A stretch of 64,000 nucleotides of DNA from Terebella lapidaria (lineage: Eukaryota > Annelida > Polychaeta > Terebellida > Terebellidae). Shown piece after piece: positions 12,194-22,865 of this stretch (position 1 is the first letter of the stretch; every line of letters starts with the position of its first letter). The notes below the pieces were generated by a model that ran no database searches, was not told the origin of the DNA, and saw only the letters and a list, made by a program, of their open reading frames with translations. The stretch covers positions 24,980,481 to 25,044,480 of the forward strand of contig OX424561.1 of NCBI GenBank assembly GCA_949152475.1. The letters run 5' to 3'. Made by a program: the position numbers and the translations under genes.

Positions 12194-13235
12194 AGGTTAC
12201 CGGACCTATGGTCCGATAACCTATTGGCATGGCGTTGTGTCCGGCGTCCATCCGTCCGTCCGTTGTCCGTCCACATTTTTATCTTTAAAGTTTACGGTCG
12301 AATCTTTCTGAAATTTTGCTCAAAAATAGCTAAAGATATTCCCGGGAAAGGTTTTTTTTCGTTTTTTATTTTTCGCATTTTCCTCAAAATGGCGGCCATT
12401 TTCGTTGAAAAATGCCCAATTTTGGACTTTGACGGCCATTTTCTCAAAAACTGTTCAGACAGTTTTGAGATTTTTGTTTCAAAAGATTCCCCTTATGGAC
12501 CTCTGTGATGTGTATAAGTTTGGTTGCCCTTGAATCGCCGGTCTGCGTGTGGCGGCCATTTTGAATTTCTGACTAGTCGGCGAAAAAAATTTTTTCACCC
12601 CAAATCGCATTACTATCCATTTTGGGCCATTTCCAGGGGGAAAAAAAATTTCATCCTTTGAAAAAAATTTTGGACTTAGAAAACCTTCATAATGAGAGCT
12701 GGCATAACTGTACTCATGGAACGCCTGAAGATGGAGCTTAGAAATTGGCACTTTCGAATGGAAAGTCATATATGGCGACTTGTGTGGTGACCTTGAATTT
12801 GACCTTGGATGACCTTAAAAGGTCAAAACAGCCATTTCTGTGTCAAAAAATGCCCAGATTTGCCTCTATAGAAATGCTTGCAGATAAAGCTTATGTTTGC
12901 ATATAGGAAGACATATATGGTACAACTAATGATGACCTTGAACTTGACCTCAGATGACCTTGAGTGCCAAATGTCTGACTCGGAATGTGTACATGGGCCT
13001 GAACGGCCTATACACTTGCACCCAGACGTATCTTTGTATTATGAACATATAGAAAATCAAATACCGCACCCGTACATGTAATGGTGACATTGAAGTTCAC
13101 ATGGATGACCTTGATTGGTAAATCTCATGGTCATAATGTTCACACTGATAGCCTTGATTGATAAATCTCAAGGTCTATTACATTCCATAATCCAAACCAA
13201 AATTGTTCAGTAACCTATCTTAGCCTTTGGGCTAA
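12194..13235. mobile_element. ~1.04 kb dispersed repeat inserted in the NADAR gene; TGACCTTGA-rich
   Basis: Starts AGGTTACCGGACCTATGGTC and ends CTTAGCCTTTGGGCTAA. Short runs of five to six T flank both sides (12189-12193 and 13236-13241), probably the target duplication. Inside are CCGTCCGTCCGTTGTCCGTC, several AAAATGGCGGCCATTTT-like palindromes, and exact TGACCTTGA words at 12788, 12933, 12955 and 13106. The 3' end matches that of the repeat ending near 22370 (GTAACC, T-run, AGCCCTTGGG). No coding capacity was recognised. The class is unknown; it splits an otherwise continuous protein frame. Confidence 0.75.
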
Positions 13236-13240
13236 TTTTT

Positions 13241-13639
13241 TCCTTTCCAAAGTGACGTTTCCAGAACATTCTCGTCACTTAGATGAATTCCGATGCCCCA
13301 GTTTGTATCCTTGGAGGCTTCCCCAAGTGACTTCTTTCCGGTTGTTACTAGGAAGTCGTGATATGCTGAGATTTGGGTGAATTTTGCTCGGATGCCGTTC
13401 TCCATCACTTTCGGGCCTGTGGATGACCATCTGTATGGAGTCTTCACACTGTCGCCAATTGACTTGGCCTGTTCAGGGTCACAAGAGTACAAGATTTTTT
13501 GCGCAGCAGCCTCGCCCTTGGCAACCACAGCTTTCTGGTGCTGGTGGTAGTGCTCTACTGCGTTGAAGGTGGTCCCATCTACTTCGAAGTGGCCCACAGC
13601 AAAGTTGCTCAATGGCGAGTACCTGCCGAGGAATCCCAC
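13241..13639 (-). pseudogene. NADAR (YbiA-like, DUF1768) domain at the C terminus of an L1-like ORF1
   Basis: The 135-residue frame, read on the minus strand, is nearly a complete NADAR domain. It contains FLGRYSPLSNFAVGHF (entry motif 'SNF'), FNAVEHYHQHQKA, ILYSCDPEQAKSIGDSVK, RWSS, AKFTQ, FLVTTGKKSLGEASKDTNWG ('EAS.D..WG') and SLWKGKN. Known members are N-glycosidase-type enzymes acting on NAD/ADP-ribose-related or riboflavin-pathway metabolites. The first methionine is probably internal, because the frame follows an ORF1-like sequence. The last ~19 residues lie beyond the inserted repeat, at 12193-12134. Apart from that insertion the domain itself has no stop. This contrasts with the decayed ORF1 upstream. 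Confidence 0.85.
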
Positions 13640-14312
13640 CGATGAGGAGTCTTCTTTAGTGTGGATTGGAAATACTGGCTCTGGCTCGTCTGAACACCGG
13701 GAGGAGAATACGTCTGCGATTTGCTATTTCTGAAGGATACTGTTGGTTTATGTAGATGGCCGTTTGTGGAATTTCAATTTTTATCCTGCTGCCAGGACTG
13801 TTTGCACGTCTTGTTTGCTGGATTGTCGAGCCACAACATTTCTTGGGTAAGTGGTCTTATCTTGTTTTGCGTAGACTATGACAAACTAGGATTGATGGGG
13901 CAATGGGGCCATCTTCTTGACACTAGTGGGGCAATCTTCTTGACATTAGTGAACACATTCTTGATGGAGGTTTTGAGGATTTCTTAGGATTCATCAGGTT
14001 CATCAGTGTTAGCAATGTGTTCAGGCACGCCTGAAATAATTATGTTGCTGTCCATTGACCTGCATTCTAGATGGGAGATTCTATCCGATAATTTTTCGTT
14101 TTCCTTTTTTAACTGTTTCAGTGCGACATCCTGGGAAGTTGAATCAGCCTGAAGTCTTCAGAACTGTAGTCTTCAGAACTGCTACCGTTTTGTTCAACTC
14201 GGCGTGCGAGGTCTTGATCTCCTCGAGTGTTTTGAAAACACTCTCTTGGAATTTTATATGCCAGGCTGGAGCTACATCATCACTAGCTGGAGTTTGTTTA
14301 GGCATTCTGATT
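13640..14312 (-). pseudogene. Decayed L1-like ORF1 (coiled coil, RRM, C-terminal domain) leading into NADAR
   Basis: Read on the minus strand from an ATG near 14305. A first frame, MPKQTPASDDVAPAWHIKFQ, carries a helical segment. A second frame gives KQLKKENEKLSDRISHLECR then NIIISGVPEHI, the classic L1 ORF1p transition from coiled coil to RRM ('sR..NiiisGiPE'). A third frame gives IYINQQYPSEIANRRRILLP and VFRRARA, matching the ORF1p C-terminal domain ('..eqfP.ei..rRr.LlPv...Ar'). At least two frame changes and several stops separate these blocks. Such proteins bind LINE RNA as trimers. The order ORF1p then NADAR on the same strand suggests one fused polypeptide. No ORF2 was found nearby. Confidence 0.75.
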
Positions 14313-15050
14313 TTTTTTTTTGGGGGGGGGGGGGGGGGGGGAGGTGCAAGTCAATGCAGTGAAAAATTTGTATTGCGATGACACTTCACGGCCTCCGTAG
14401 TTAGGAAAATTTTCAGCGTGAGCTGTGTTTGACCATGGAAATATATCGGGCAAAAAGTGCAACACTGTCAAAAAAGTTCATCAACCAGGAGGGCAGCAGG
14501 AATGTCTTCAAAATGAGCTAGGTCAAAATTGTTTACACGGCATCCATTACCGTACTTTTACTATATGATATCAAGCTCGTGTGGCCAGAGAGGACTCAAA
14601 GATACCAGAGATAGATTCAAACAATCAAAGTGCTGGACGTACGGATCAAGTAACACTCGAAACAATGAAGATGAGTGTGTAAACATGGGTTGGACCACAC
14701 AGGAGTGCACTGCAATCAACACAGCCTCGGATCGCTCGGATAATTCGCAAACATTAAATAGTAGATGTTGGCATAGTCTTTTCCACATACATGTATATGG
14801 TCATTTTATGGGGGGGGGGGGGGGGTGGCTTACACAGAGTGCATGGGGGCAGTCTCAGGTACACAACAGGATACAGCCATACTTTCCTCTTATCTGCAAT
14901 AAGTTACTTTTTATTATCTTATTTTTTGTTATTGTAGAAAAGAAATATTTTGGATTAGCTTATGAATAGTTAAGTTTCTGAAAATGGTGTTTATCTAGCT
15001 TTGTATTTCCATCCATTTGTCAGTTTTCAAAGACGTATCATATCACACTT
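14313..15050. other. Noncoding stretch with two long G tracts
   Basis: Holds a T run into a ~20-nt G tract at about 14312-14341 and another G tract at about 14810-14825. The open frame at 14529-14969 crosses the second G tract (poly-Gly) and has no recognisable domain; an opposing frame overlaps it. I do not call a gene. Confidence 0.5.
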
Positions 15051-17085
15051 TCCAATCGCGGTATGCTTCTCATTTCTCTAGACTAATTTACCTCGAAGCT
15101 TTATTTTTTTGTCATTGGTGTATACTGTGACATGAAAAATACAGGATGCAGACTGTGATCAGCAGTAATTGCATTATGTGCTAACGGGAATGCGTGATAT
15201 ACTTCCAACAAATAAATGCGAGGGAATGCATAACATCATCTTATTGAGCCCTATAGACATAACATTATCTTATGAATAGCATTATCTTGTCTGATAAAGG
15301 TGCCAAATTACATGTATGACAAGGAATGAACAACAGGCTTGACCAGCTTGGTCTGATATTAAATTATATATATCTGGAATAGCACCACACCAGGAAAGAT
15401 CCACCATTGACTTTCGAGAGATAACTAGCTATGCTGCCTATTTCGGAGTGACAAACATATTTTCGTATCCCTCCGTTTGTAATTTTTCAACCAGAACAGA
15501 TTATTCAGGAAATTTTCTATTTCAGTGTGTGACGATGGGAATGCAGATCCTATGCTATTTTTACATGGAATACTAGGTACTGCACATTATTAACAGAACG
15601 TCATGTGTACAAAAAATGTATCAATAATAAATATAATGCCTGATGTTTGTGAACATGATTGTATATAAAGCCTGGCTTTGTATACAACAAATGTAGTATA
15701 AGGCCTGGTTATTTTCATTGCTCTGGTAAAGAATCGTTACAGGCTGCATATTTTCACCTTTTTATCAAATAAAACATATACATGTACACTTTCTATCCTC
15801 GACCTCCCTTCGATGCATTCCATATTCCCATGAAAGAGTTCAAATTCGATAGACGATCCTTTGTTAGTATGACCACCATTTTGCAAGGTATCAGTTACAT
15901 GAAATTGCACTCCAAGGCTTCCAGGGCGACGTGTTCAAACTGCTGTGTAATTCGATCTTTACACTGCGACAGACTTTAGCATTATTTCATTCTGATAAAA
16001 AATGTTGACATCTACGAAACAGTGAAATGGAACACTGACAAAACCGTTCATAATATCCATTAATATTTTAGCATTTTTCTATCGTCCCTCATAATCAAAT
16101 ATGTACGTGATCATGTGACTGACTTGACATAACAGCAAATAGTAGAAAATGGTCATTCGTCATCCGATATGGATATTGGATATGACAACTGAACAAAATA
16201 CAGGAACACAACACCAGCATGAGTATAGCGATAGGTATCATATCATAATGCACTAAGAACCCCCACTACCAGCATTTGATCAAAACTGATAATAGTGCAA
16301 TAAACAACAAGAGCACAAAACCGAGTGACAAGTTTGGTGTAAACTTTGGGGATACTCGATGCACCTGGTACCAGATTTTGTTCCAATAGGATCAAATTGC
16401 TGCATCGCACCCTGTAATTCGAGCTTCAAATTTGTACTGGATTTCGAAGTTGCAAAAATGTTTCCGCGCTTAACAAAAATGCAAAAACTGTAACCGAACC
16501 GCAATTAGTCGGTCATTCAAGCCCCAATGTTTATAATAACACATGAACAAGAAGTACAACTGAGAACGCCAGATGTTTGTTATAGTTACTCGTGAAAATA
16601 AAAACTGCATGTCAATGCTTGTCATTGTATTTACTTTCCTTAGTTCATGAAAAATTTCGATTATTTCGAAAAAAACTCTTGAAAAAAATCTCTTGATCAA
16701 CAAGTGTTTCATTTCAAAGGCAAATGAGTTCGATTGTTCTGATATACCACCTGATCACATAATTATGTGCGTCACAACTACCTTTACCAGGGATGGATTA
16801 CAACAGATGTTCGGGATTCTTTCTTCTCCACTAATCCAATAACAAGTTCATATTTCTTTCGACTGATAAGCAGGAAAAAAACCTAAAAGCACTCAGTCAT
16901 GAAGCACAACTGGATGAACAAAATTGCATTTTCCATCCTTTGATAAATTATATTGATTCGATGGAAAATTGTAGATCAGCACCATCCATAATTTGACATT
17001 ACAAACATTCTGGAAATTGTTACATATAATCATTGATTAATCATTGAGACCTGATTTGATTAGGTACTTATGTACTCGTTATATA
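15051..17085. repeat. Diverged paralogue of the 0.5-3.0 kb region
   Basis: Collinear matches to the window start include the ATCGTCCCTCATAATC block (16082 versus 1392), GGATATGACAACT (16177 versus 1482) and GATATACCACCT (about 16739 versus ACATACCACCT near 2762). Divergence is substantial, so the duplication is old. No gene recognised. Confidence 0.65.
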
Positions 17086-17089
17086 TATG

Positions 17090-17345
17090 TTCCACGGGGT
17101 TAGTTTCAGATTTCTAAATTATTTTCATAGGTTGTTGGGTAGTTGTATATCAATTCCATCAGGTGTACAGTAGAAACAACTACATTTACCACACTGTCTG
17201 TCCCTTATGACGCCAGTTTGTCTTTTGATTAAGTAATTGGTCGGGCTTTGTTTCTATTGCAAAATGTTGTATTTTATGTTTGCTATTGGAATCATCACAA
17301 TTTGGCTGTACAGGTGGTAATCATGGTAATAGATTGATACTTACA
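17090..17345 (-). repeat. ~360-bp repeat family, reversed copy
   Basis: The minus strand gives the family words in order, from TGTAAGTATCAATCTATTAC through AACAAAGCCCGACCAATTAC and TGTTTCTACTGTACACCTGA to CCCAACAACCTATGA. In the paralogous 2.3-2.6 kb region the family member lies in the opposite orientation, so these were separate insertions or one was inverted. Confidence 0.8.
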
Positions 17346-17975
17346 TATAAACAATTTCAGTGCTTGTGGAAAAGTGGTCATTTGTGATACCATACAACGA
17401 TGCCTCGTTCATGTAGAACATATGTGATAAAGCATGCTAGACGCTCAGTTTGAAACGACTGGAGCCGAAATACATGTGCATGTACACATGAAGACACATA
17501 TGCATATTAACATGATGTGTTGCAAGCGAAAGCGACAATAGCGAATCCTACTGTAAACATATTCTGTATTAATAAAGTCTCGCTATACTTAGAGAACAAT
17601 TTTGGAAAACATATTCTCAACACATTTTGTAAGAAACGAAACTACAATTTAGAAGGAGTAGGTAATGTCAAAATCGTGTTGGCATCAGATATCTGCTTCC
17701 AACTACGACGACCGAAGAGATATTATTGAGAGCTCTGCTAGAATTCTTATCTTCATTACGCTTTTGATAACATTTGTACTTGTATAAGTAGTCGCTTCTA
17801 TTCACGACTCCCGAGGACTATCGATGTGGATAACTCAACACATATGATTAATTTTGAAACGATTACAACAGAATACATGATGTTGCTATGGCATATTTTG
17901 TATACCAATTTATAGCCTATCAATTTGCGACATAAGGCATAGAAATGTCAAAATAAGCTTCTAACGCAGCTATCT
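17346..17975. other. Noncoding stretch, no gene recognised
   Basis: A 70-codon plus-strand frame at 17517-17729 has no family signature and is not preserved in the related 27 kb region. Nothing else is supportable. Confidence 0.4.
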
Positions 17976-17979
17976 AAAT

Positions 17980-19830
17980 CTCATATTCACCTATGGCGTC
18001 ATAAATACTCATTATAATAGAAATGGAGCTTCAATGATTCAGTATGTAGGTATCAAAGTTTGACACAACATATCTAGAGAACGAGTAAAGTTATTTTGAT
18101 TCCGTAAAAACTATCCAATCATTATTCCATCAAAAAAACAGGGTAATTTCGAATACATCTTATTTTACATGCGCTTTAATGGATATAGTCGCCACACAAA
18201 TAAAAGGATTGGCAGCTTTGTTGAGGGTACCGCATCAGGGTACCGCATCATGGTACCGCAAATGATGGATGTTGTATTGATGAACGGAAGCAGTATCTTC
18301 GCTGTGTCTATCTGTACATTCTTGATGGAAGTCTCCCTATAAACAGTTGTACGAAATACAATTAGATCAACGAAACAAATGCATTATTATTATTATTATT
18401 TGCATCGCCTAGAATACCACTGCATGTTGTTGCGCTTGTGCAGTGGACAAATGAATTTTAAATCGCGATTGCTATCCGTGTAACCGCAACACTCCAGTTT
18501 GTATAAAAATAAACTATTTCTTCTCAGCATCAATTTCATATCATAATTTTGTCGTACACAAAGAGATATATTGTGGCGAAGTCTTGTCCTATGTATATTT
18601 TTTTTTAATTCTGATTCATTACTAACGTATGGAGCGCTTCACTAAATAACATTCTCAGCTATTATCGATCAAACCTCATACATTCATAGTTGGCTGTTTG
18701 TAATAGACGTAGAATCAATACTCAGTAATTAGTATTCTGAGCTAACAAAACAGGGTCCGTTATCCAATCCGAATTTCCGAATTATTTCAATCGATTTTTT
18801 TTCTTTAATGGTTTTTCATTCAACGGCATTTAGTGAATCAGCCAACAACGACCCACCCAAATCGTAGCTATTGTGCGAAGATTAAACAGAGTTGACCATA
18901 AGAAAACAATTTGGTACTGAAGCAGATTGTACTCAGCTCCCAACATAGCCCAAGATATGTTGTATGTCATCAGAGCATGATTTATTCGATAGACCAGGTG
19001 AAGACTTGCATTGTATTGTTCAACAATTAATATAAAAAATAATGAATTTACATACTGAATTAATAATGAATTTACATAATGAATGTAATACATGTAGATA
19101 TCACCCAGAGTTTAAATTTCAGTCATGAGCAAAAGAATGGTTATTTCGTATTTAGCGGTTCTGTCACAATTCATTACAGGCACACAGAGGTGCAGTCTAT
19201 AATTAGCCTGTATACTAAGTAGGTAGATACGACGAAAGCGAATATTATTTAGGAAGAAATTGCGCATAACTGGTTATACAAATACGTTTTAATCTAGCTG
19301 CGCGTTTTCCGTAAACGAGAAAAGCCAAGTAATTGCTTGCTTAGAATTGGCGGAGATGCGAATCGTCAGGGTCCATTTGAAGCATGTACAGAAGAGAGAG
19401 TTGCCAAGTCAGTGAGTCTCAATTCCTTACTGAGAATGGAGCGTTCTAACGAAGGATCACACCCCGTACGATGAGAAATTGACTGAGTTCATTCACTTGG
19501 TAGGTTGGAGACACATAGGGCTCACTGAAGATGGCAATGACCCAGCCTTTTTTCGTGCTCTGATCATCTTGTCTGGCGAATCATCAATATATATCCCCAG
19601 ACTGATTTATTCCAGATTTGCCTTTTGTCATTCGTATTGTTGCAGTATAATGAAACATAGTCTATAATTCATAGGGAAAAGATTCACGAGATCGGATATC
19701 GCTATTGTGTGATGTGACTCACAATAACGCTTGCCGAGAAAGTCGACGGATGTTTCCTGTTATATGTTATATATTTGATACAAGGTTGCTAAGTATATGT
19801 GATTATTTTCCATCCATTCACTGAATAAGG
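17980..19830. repeat. Segmental duplication, copy A (paralogue at 27150-29850)
   Basis: Collinear with 27150-29850 over most of its length. Anchors include GAGCTTCAATGATTCAGTAT (18026 / 27189), GCGCTTTAATGGA (18172 / 28363), GCATGTTGTTGCGC (18422 / 28567) and TCTGTCACAATTCATTACAG (19159 / 29183). The paralogous region has an extra ~1 kb (27330-28350). A short-peptide reading frame that is open in the 29 kb copy is interrupted here (start at 19123), so this copy of it looks dead. Confidence 0.8.
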
Positions 19831-20091
19831 GTAAGCATGCAACAACCTGAACACTGACGTTTTCAGAAGCGTAAAAGTTAGATATTTGTTGCAGACGCAC
19901 TATTTACTGACTCAACAGTGAAACATTATTTGAATTGCAAATGTGGAACTAATCCATCATCTTGATAATCAAAAAGAACTGTTATAGCTATACGGGTGCA
20001 AGTTATACACGTAGTTGATGCCTAAATGATCGTTATCGTCGTGACATGGCATACAATGAAATATTCACTATCAGCACAATTCTACGGAAGC
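19831..20091. repeat. Left flank of the palindromic array; paralogue of 40.74-41.0 kb
   Basis: GCAACAACCTGAACACTGACG through ACATGGCATACAATGAAATA matches 40744-40975 and 48008-48236. In those two regions the flank runs straight into ATGGCTAATTATATCA. Here it is interrupted by the array at 20092-20771. Confidence 0.85.
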
Positions 20092-20771
20092 GTATTGCTA
20101 TCAAGTATGTAAAAATTTGTATCTCGTACGTATGACTTACTAACTCGTATGTACGACTTATTAAGTCATACGTACGACTTATTAAGTCGTATGTACGAAT
20201 TATTAAGTCATACATATGACTTATTAAGTCATATGTACGACTTATTAAGTCATACGTACGACTTACTAACTCGTACGTACGACTTACTAACTCGTACGTA
20301 CGACTTATTAACTCGTACGTACGACTTATTAACTCGTGTGTACGAGTTAATAAGCCGTACATATGAGATATAAGTCATACGTAGGAGATATATTTTTTAC
20401 ACACTTGATAACAATACGTTTCACTACGGAAGCGTATTGTTATCAAGTGTGTAAAATTTCTTATCTCATACGTATGAGTTATATCTCATACATACCACTT
20501 ATTAGGTCGAATGTACGACTTATTAACTCGTATGTACGACTTAATAAATCATACGTATGAGTTAATAAGTCGTATGTATGGGTTAATAAGTCATACGTAG
20601 GAGTTAATAAGTCGTATGTACGAGTTACTAAGTCGTACGTACAAGTTGATAAGTCGTACGTACAAGTTATTAAGTCGTATGTATGGGTTATTAAGTTGTA
20701 CGTACGAGATATAAGTCGTACACACGAGATAATATTTTTTACACCCTTGATAGCAATACGCTTCCCTACGA
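20092..20771. mobile_element. Double foldback array of 21-bp palindromes with terminal inverted repeats
   Basis: The left end CTACGGAAGCGTATTGCTAT and the reverse complement of the right end (GGGAAGCGTATTGCTATCAA) form inverted termini. The same motif occurs head-to-head in the middle (20399-20460: ACTTGATAACAATACGTTTC and GGAAGCGTATTGTTATCAAG). Between the termini lie two blocks of 21-bp units built on the perfect 18-bp dyad AAGTCGTACGTACGACTT, with half-site variants AACTCG, ATCTCG and TATGTA. Because the unit is exactly seven codons long, both strands are open for about 100 codons with a repeating R-T-Y-(D/E)-L-(I/L)-(S/T) pattern; I read these as by-products. The paralogous sites at 40978 and 48244 lack the whole block, giving natural empty sites. 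No transposase is encoded. Confidence 0.85.
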
Positions 20772-20870
20772 TTCTGGTCATCTATGGCTAATTATATCAA
20801 CCGAACGAAGTCCCACGGATACAGTGGATTTGCGATCTGAACCGATTCTGATAAATTTTTCTCATATGGA
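20772..20870. repeat. Right flank of the array; paralogue of 40.99-41.12 kb
   Basis: ATGGCTAATTATATCAACCG and CTGAACCGATTCTGAT continue the match to 40988-41101, with a deletion of about 35 bp relative to that region. It then passes into the ~360-bp repeat. Confidence 0.75.
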
Positions 20871-21435
20871 CGTAAGTATCAATCTATTACCACCAATACA
20901 GCCAAATTTTGATAATTCCAATAACAAACGTAAAATACAACATTTTGCAACAGAAACAAAGCCCGACCAAATACTTGATCAAAAGACACACTGGCGTCAT
21001 CAGGGGCAGAGCGTGTGGTAAATGTAGTTGTTCCTACTGTACACCTGATGGTATACAGCTGCCCAACAACCTATGAGAATAATTTACAAATCCGAAACAA
21101 ACCCCATGGAATAGATATATGATAAGTATATAAGTACCAAATCACAAGCCAAAAGGCTACTGAGTTGATGGTATCCTCGGGGACAGACTTAACGTCCACC
21201 AGCAGTGACAGCGGCTCAGTGGTATGAATGTGAGTATCAGTCCATTACCACCAATACAGTCAAATTTTGATGATTCCAATAACAAACGTAAAATACAACA
21301 TTTTGCATTAGAAACAAAGCCCGACCAAATATTTTATCGAAAGACACACTGGTGTCATCAGGGGCAGACAGTGTGGTAAATGTAGTTATTTCTACTGTAC
21401 ACCCGATGGAATCAGTATACAACTGCCACATGCCA
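20871..21435 (+). repeat. ~360-bp repeat family, one full and one partial tandem unit
   Basis: The unit start (GTAAGTATCAATCTATTACC, then GTGAGTATCAGTCCATTACC) occurs at 20871 and about 21230, a 358-bp spacing. The first unit contains the full word order including CGTCCACCAGCAGTGACAGC. The second ends after the TGTACACCCGATGGAATCAG region. Confidence 0.9.
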
Positions 21436-21659
21436 TAGGATTAGATAAACCGTTTTGGCACACACGGCTTGTGAACGCTCTAGGGATGGTATCATTCGGG
21501 AATAGCTACACTATCGAACATGCATGTTTGGAAATGCCCAGACACGAGACTTTGTTTTTGGGTAAATATTGAATAAATACTCAAAAGTTAATGAAAAAGG
21601 ATATACATGTATCAATAATACCTATTTTAAATAATATGAGCATTCAAGTTGTAATTTGA

Positions 21660-22375
21660 GAACAAATCACTGATGGGATGATATGTTTCATCATATTCTC
21701 ATGACCTTGAATTTGACCTCTGACCTCATTGTCAAGGTCAAGAGCACAAAATGGCTAATATCTCGCTTATTATCGACTTTACAGCTTAGGAATCAATTTT
21801 GAACATATGGGAAATGATATATTCTGAATACTGTCATGATCTTGAATTCGATCTTTCACCTCATTTTCAAGGTCAAAGGACAAAATGGCTAATATCTTGC
21901 TTCTCTATTGAATTTATGGCTTGGGAACCAATTGTGGACATATAGAAAATGATATACACTGAATATTTTGATGACCTTGAATTTGACCTTGAACTTATTT
22001 TCAAGGCCAGTGCACAAAATGGCTAATATCGCGCTTATTATCGACTTCGCAGCTTAGGAATCCATAGTGAACATATAGGAAATGATATAAGCTGAATATA
22101 TTGGTGACCTTGAGTTTGATCTTTGACCTCATTTTCAATTTCAGAGAACAAAATGGCTAATATCTCGCTTATTATCGACTACAGCTTAGGAATCAATTGC
22201 GAACATAGAGATTATTAATCAATTGTGGTCAAGCTATGAATGAAATAATGCTGATTATTTGTGACCTCTGATATATTGATCAATGACTTTATTTCCAAGG
22301 TCATGGGGCAAAAGGCTAATATCTAAAATATAATTGTCCGGTAACCTTTTTTTTAGCCCTTGGGACTATTTTTTT
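21660..22375. repeat. 134-bp tandem repeat inside a dispersed element; dense TGACCTTGA words
   Basis: The word ACAAAATGGCTAATATC begins at 21746, 21880, 22014 and 22148, a constant 134-bp period. Each unit also carries TGACCTTGA or its complement TCAAGGTCA (exact at 21702, 21732, 21867, 21972, 21984 and 22105). The block ends with GGTAACC, a T run and TAGCCCTTGGG. That resembles the end of the repeat at 12194-13235, so both belong to one dispersed family. Confidence 0.85.
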
Positions 22376-22865
22376 GATACACTCAAATTTCACCACAGGG
22401 ACATGAAGGTGTATTCTGAGGATGTTGCCGTTCTATATCTTCGTTTATATGCTAGCTATTGATCCATAATGAATTTCACAAACAAATCGTGCTACTTTAA
22501 TTAGGAGCGTTGAAAACTCACTTTGGCATTTCAGTGCATTTTATTGCAAACTAATCTATTGTTAGATATTGCAATATAAAATATATCATGGTCAAAAAGG
22601 TAAGCTGTTGTCATTGGAACCATTGTGTGCACATCCCATAGAAACCATATTTGCTAGAGGCGGTGGCTGATTTGAGATACGGATGCACACTCGTTCCCAA
22701 ATTCACCATGTGGTTTCGAATACTAGTAAATTATTTGATCGTGCTTAATTTCTATTCCAAAGAGCTTTTATTCCCATCATTATTTTAAACCACAAATTTT
22801 CAAATAATAACAGTAATTGTTTCTAGGTTATGAGTCGTCATATATGCACAAAATATTCACAAATG
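22376..22865. other. Noncoding stretch, nothing recognised
   Basis: No coding or repeat feature found, apart from short T-rich sequence at the start. Confidence 0.4.

Noticed and set aside
14529-14969. 146-codon frame across a G tract
   Set aside because: The poly-Gly comes from the homopolymer, an opposing frame is equally open, and there is no family motif.
20033-20781. Long repetitive reading frames on both strands (RTYDLIS-type heptapeptides)
   Set aside because: They arise because the DNA unit is exactly 21 bp and lacks stops. Both strands are open, and the units are palindromic, so this is not a protein gene.
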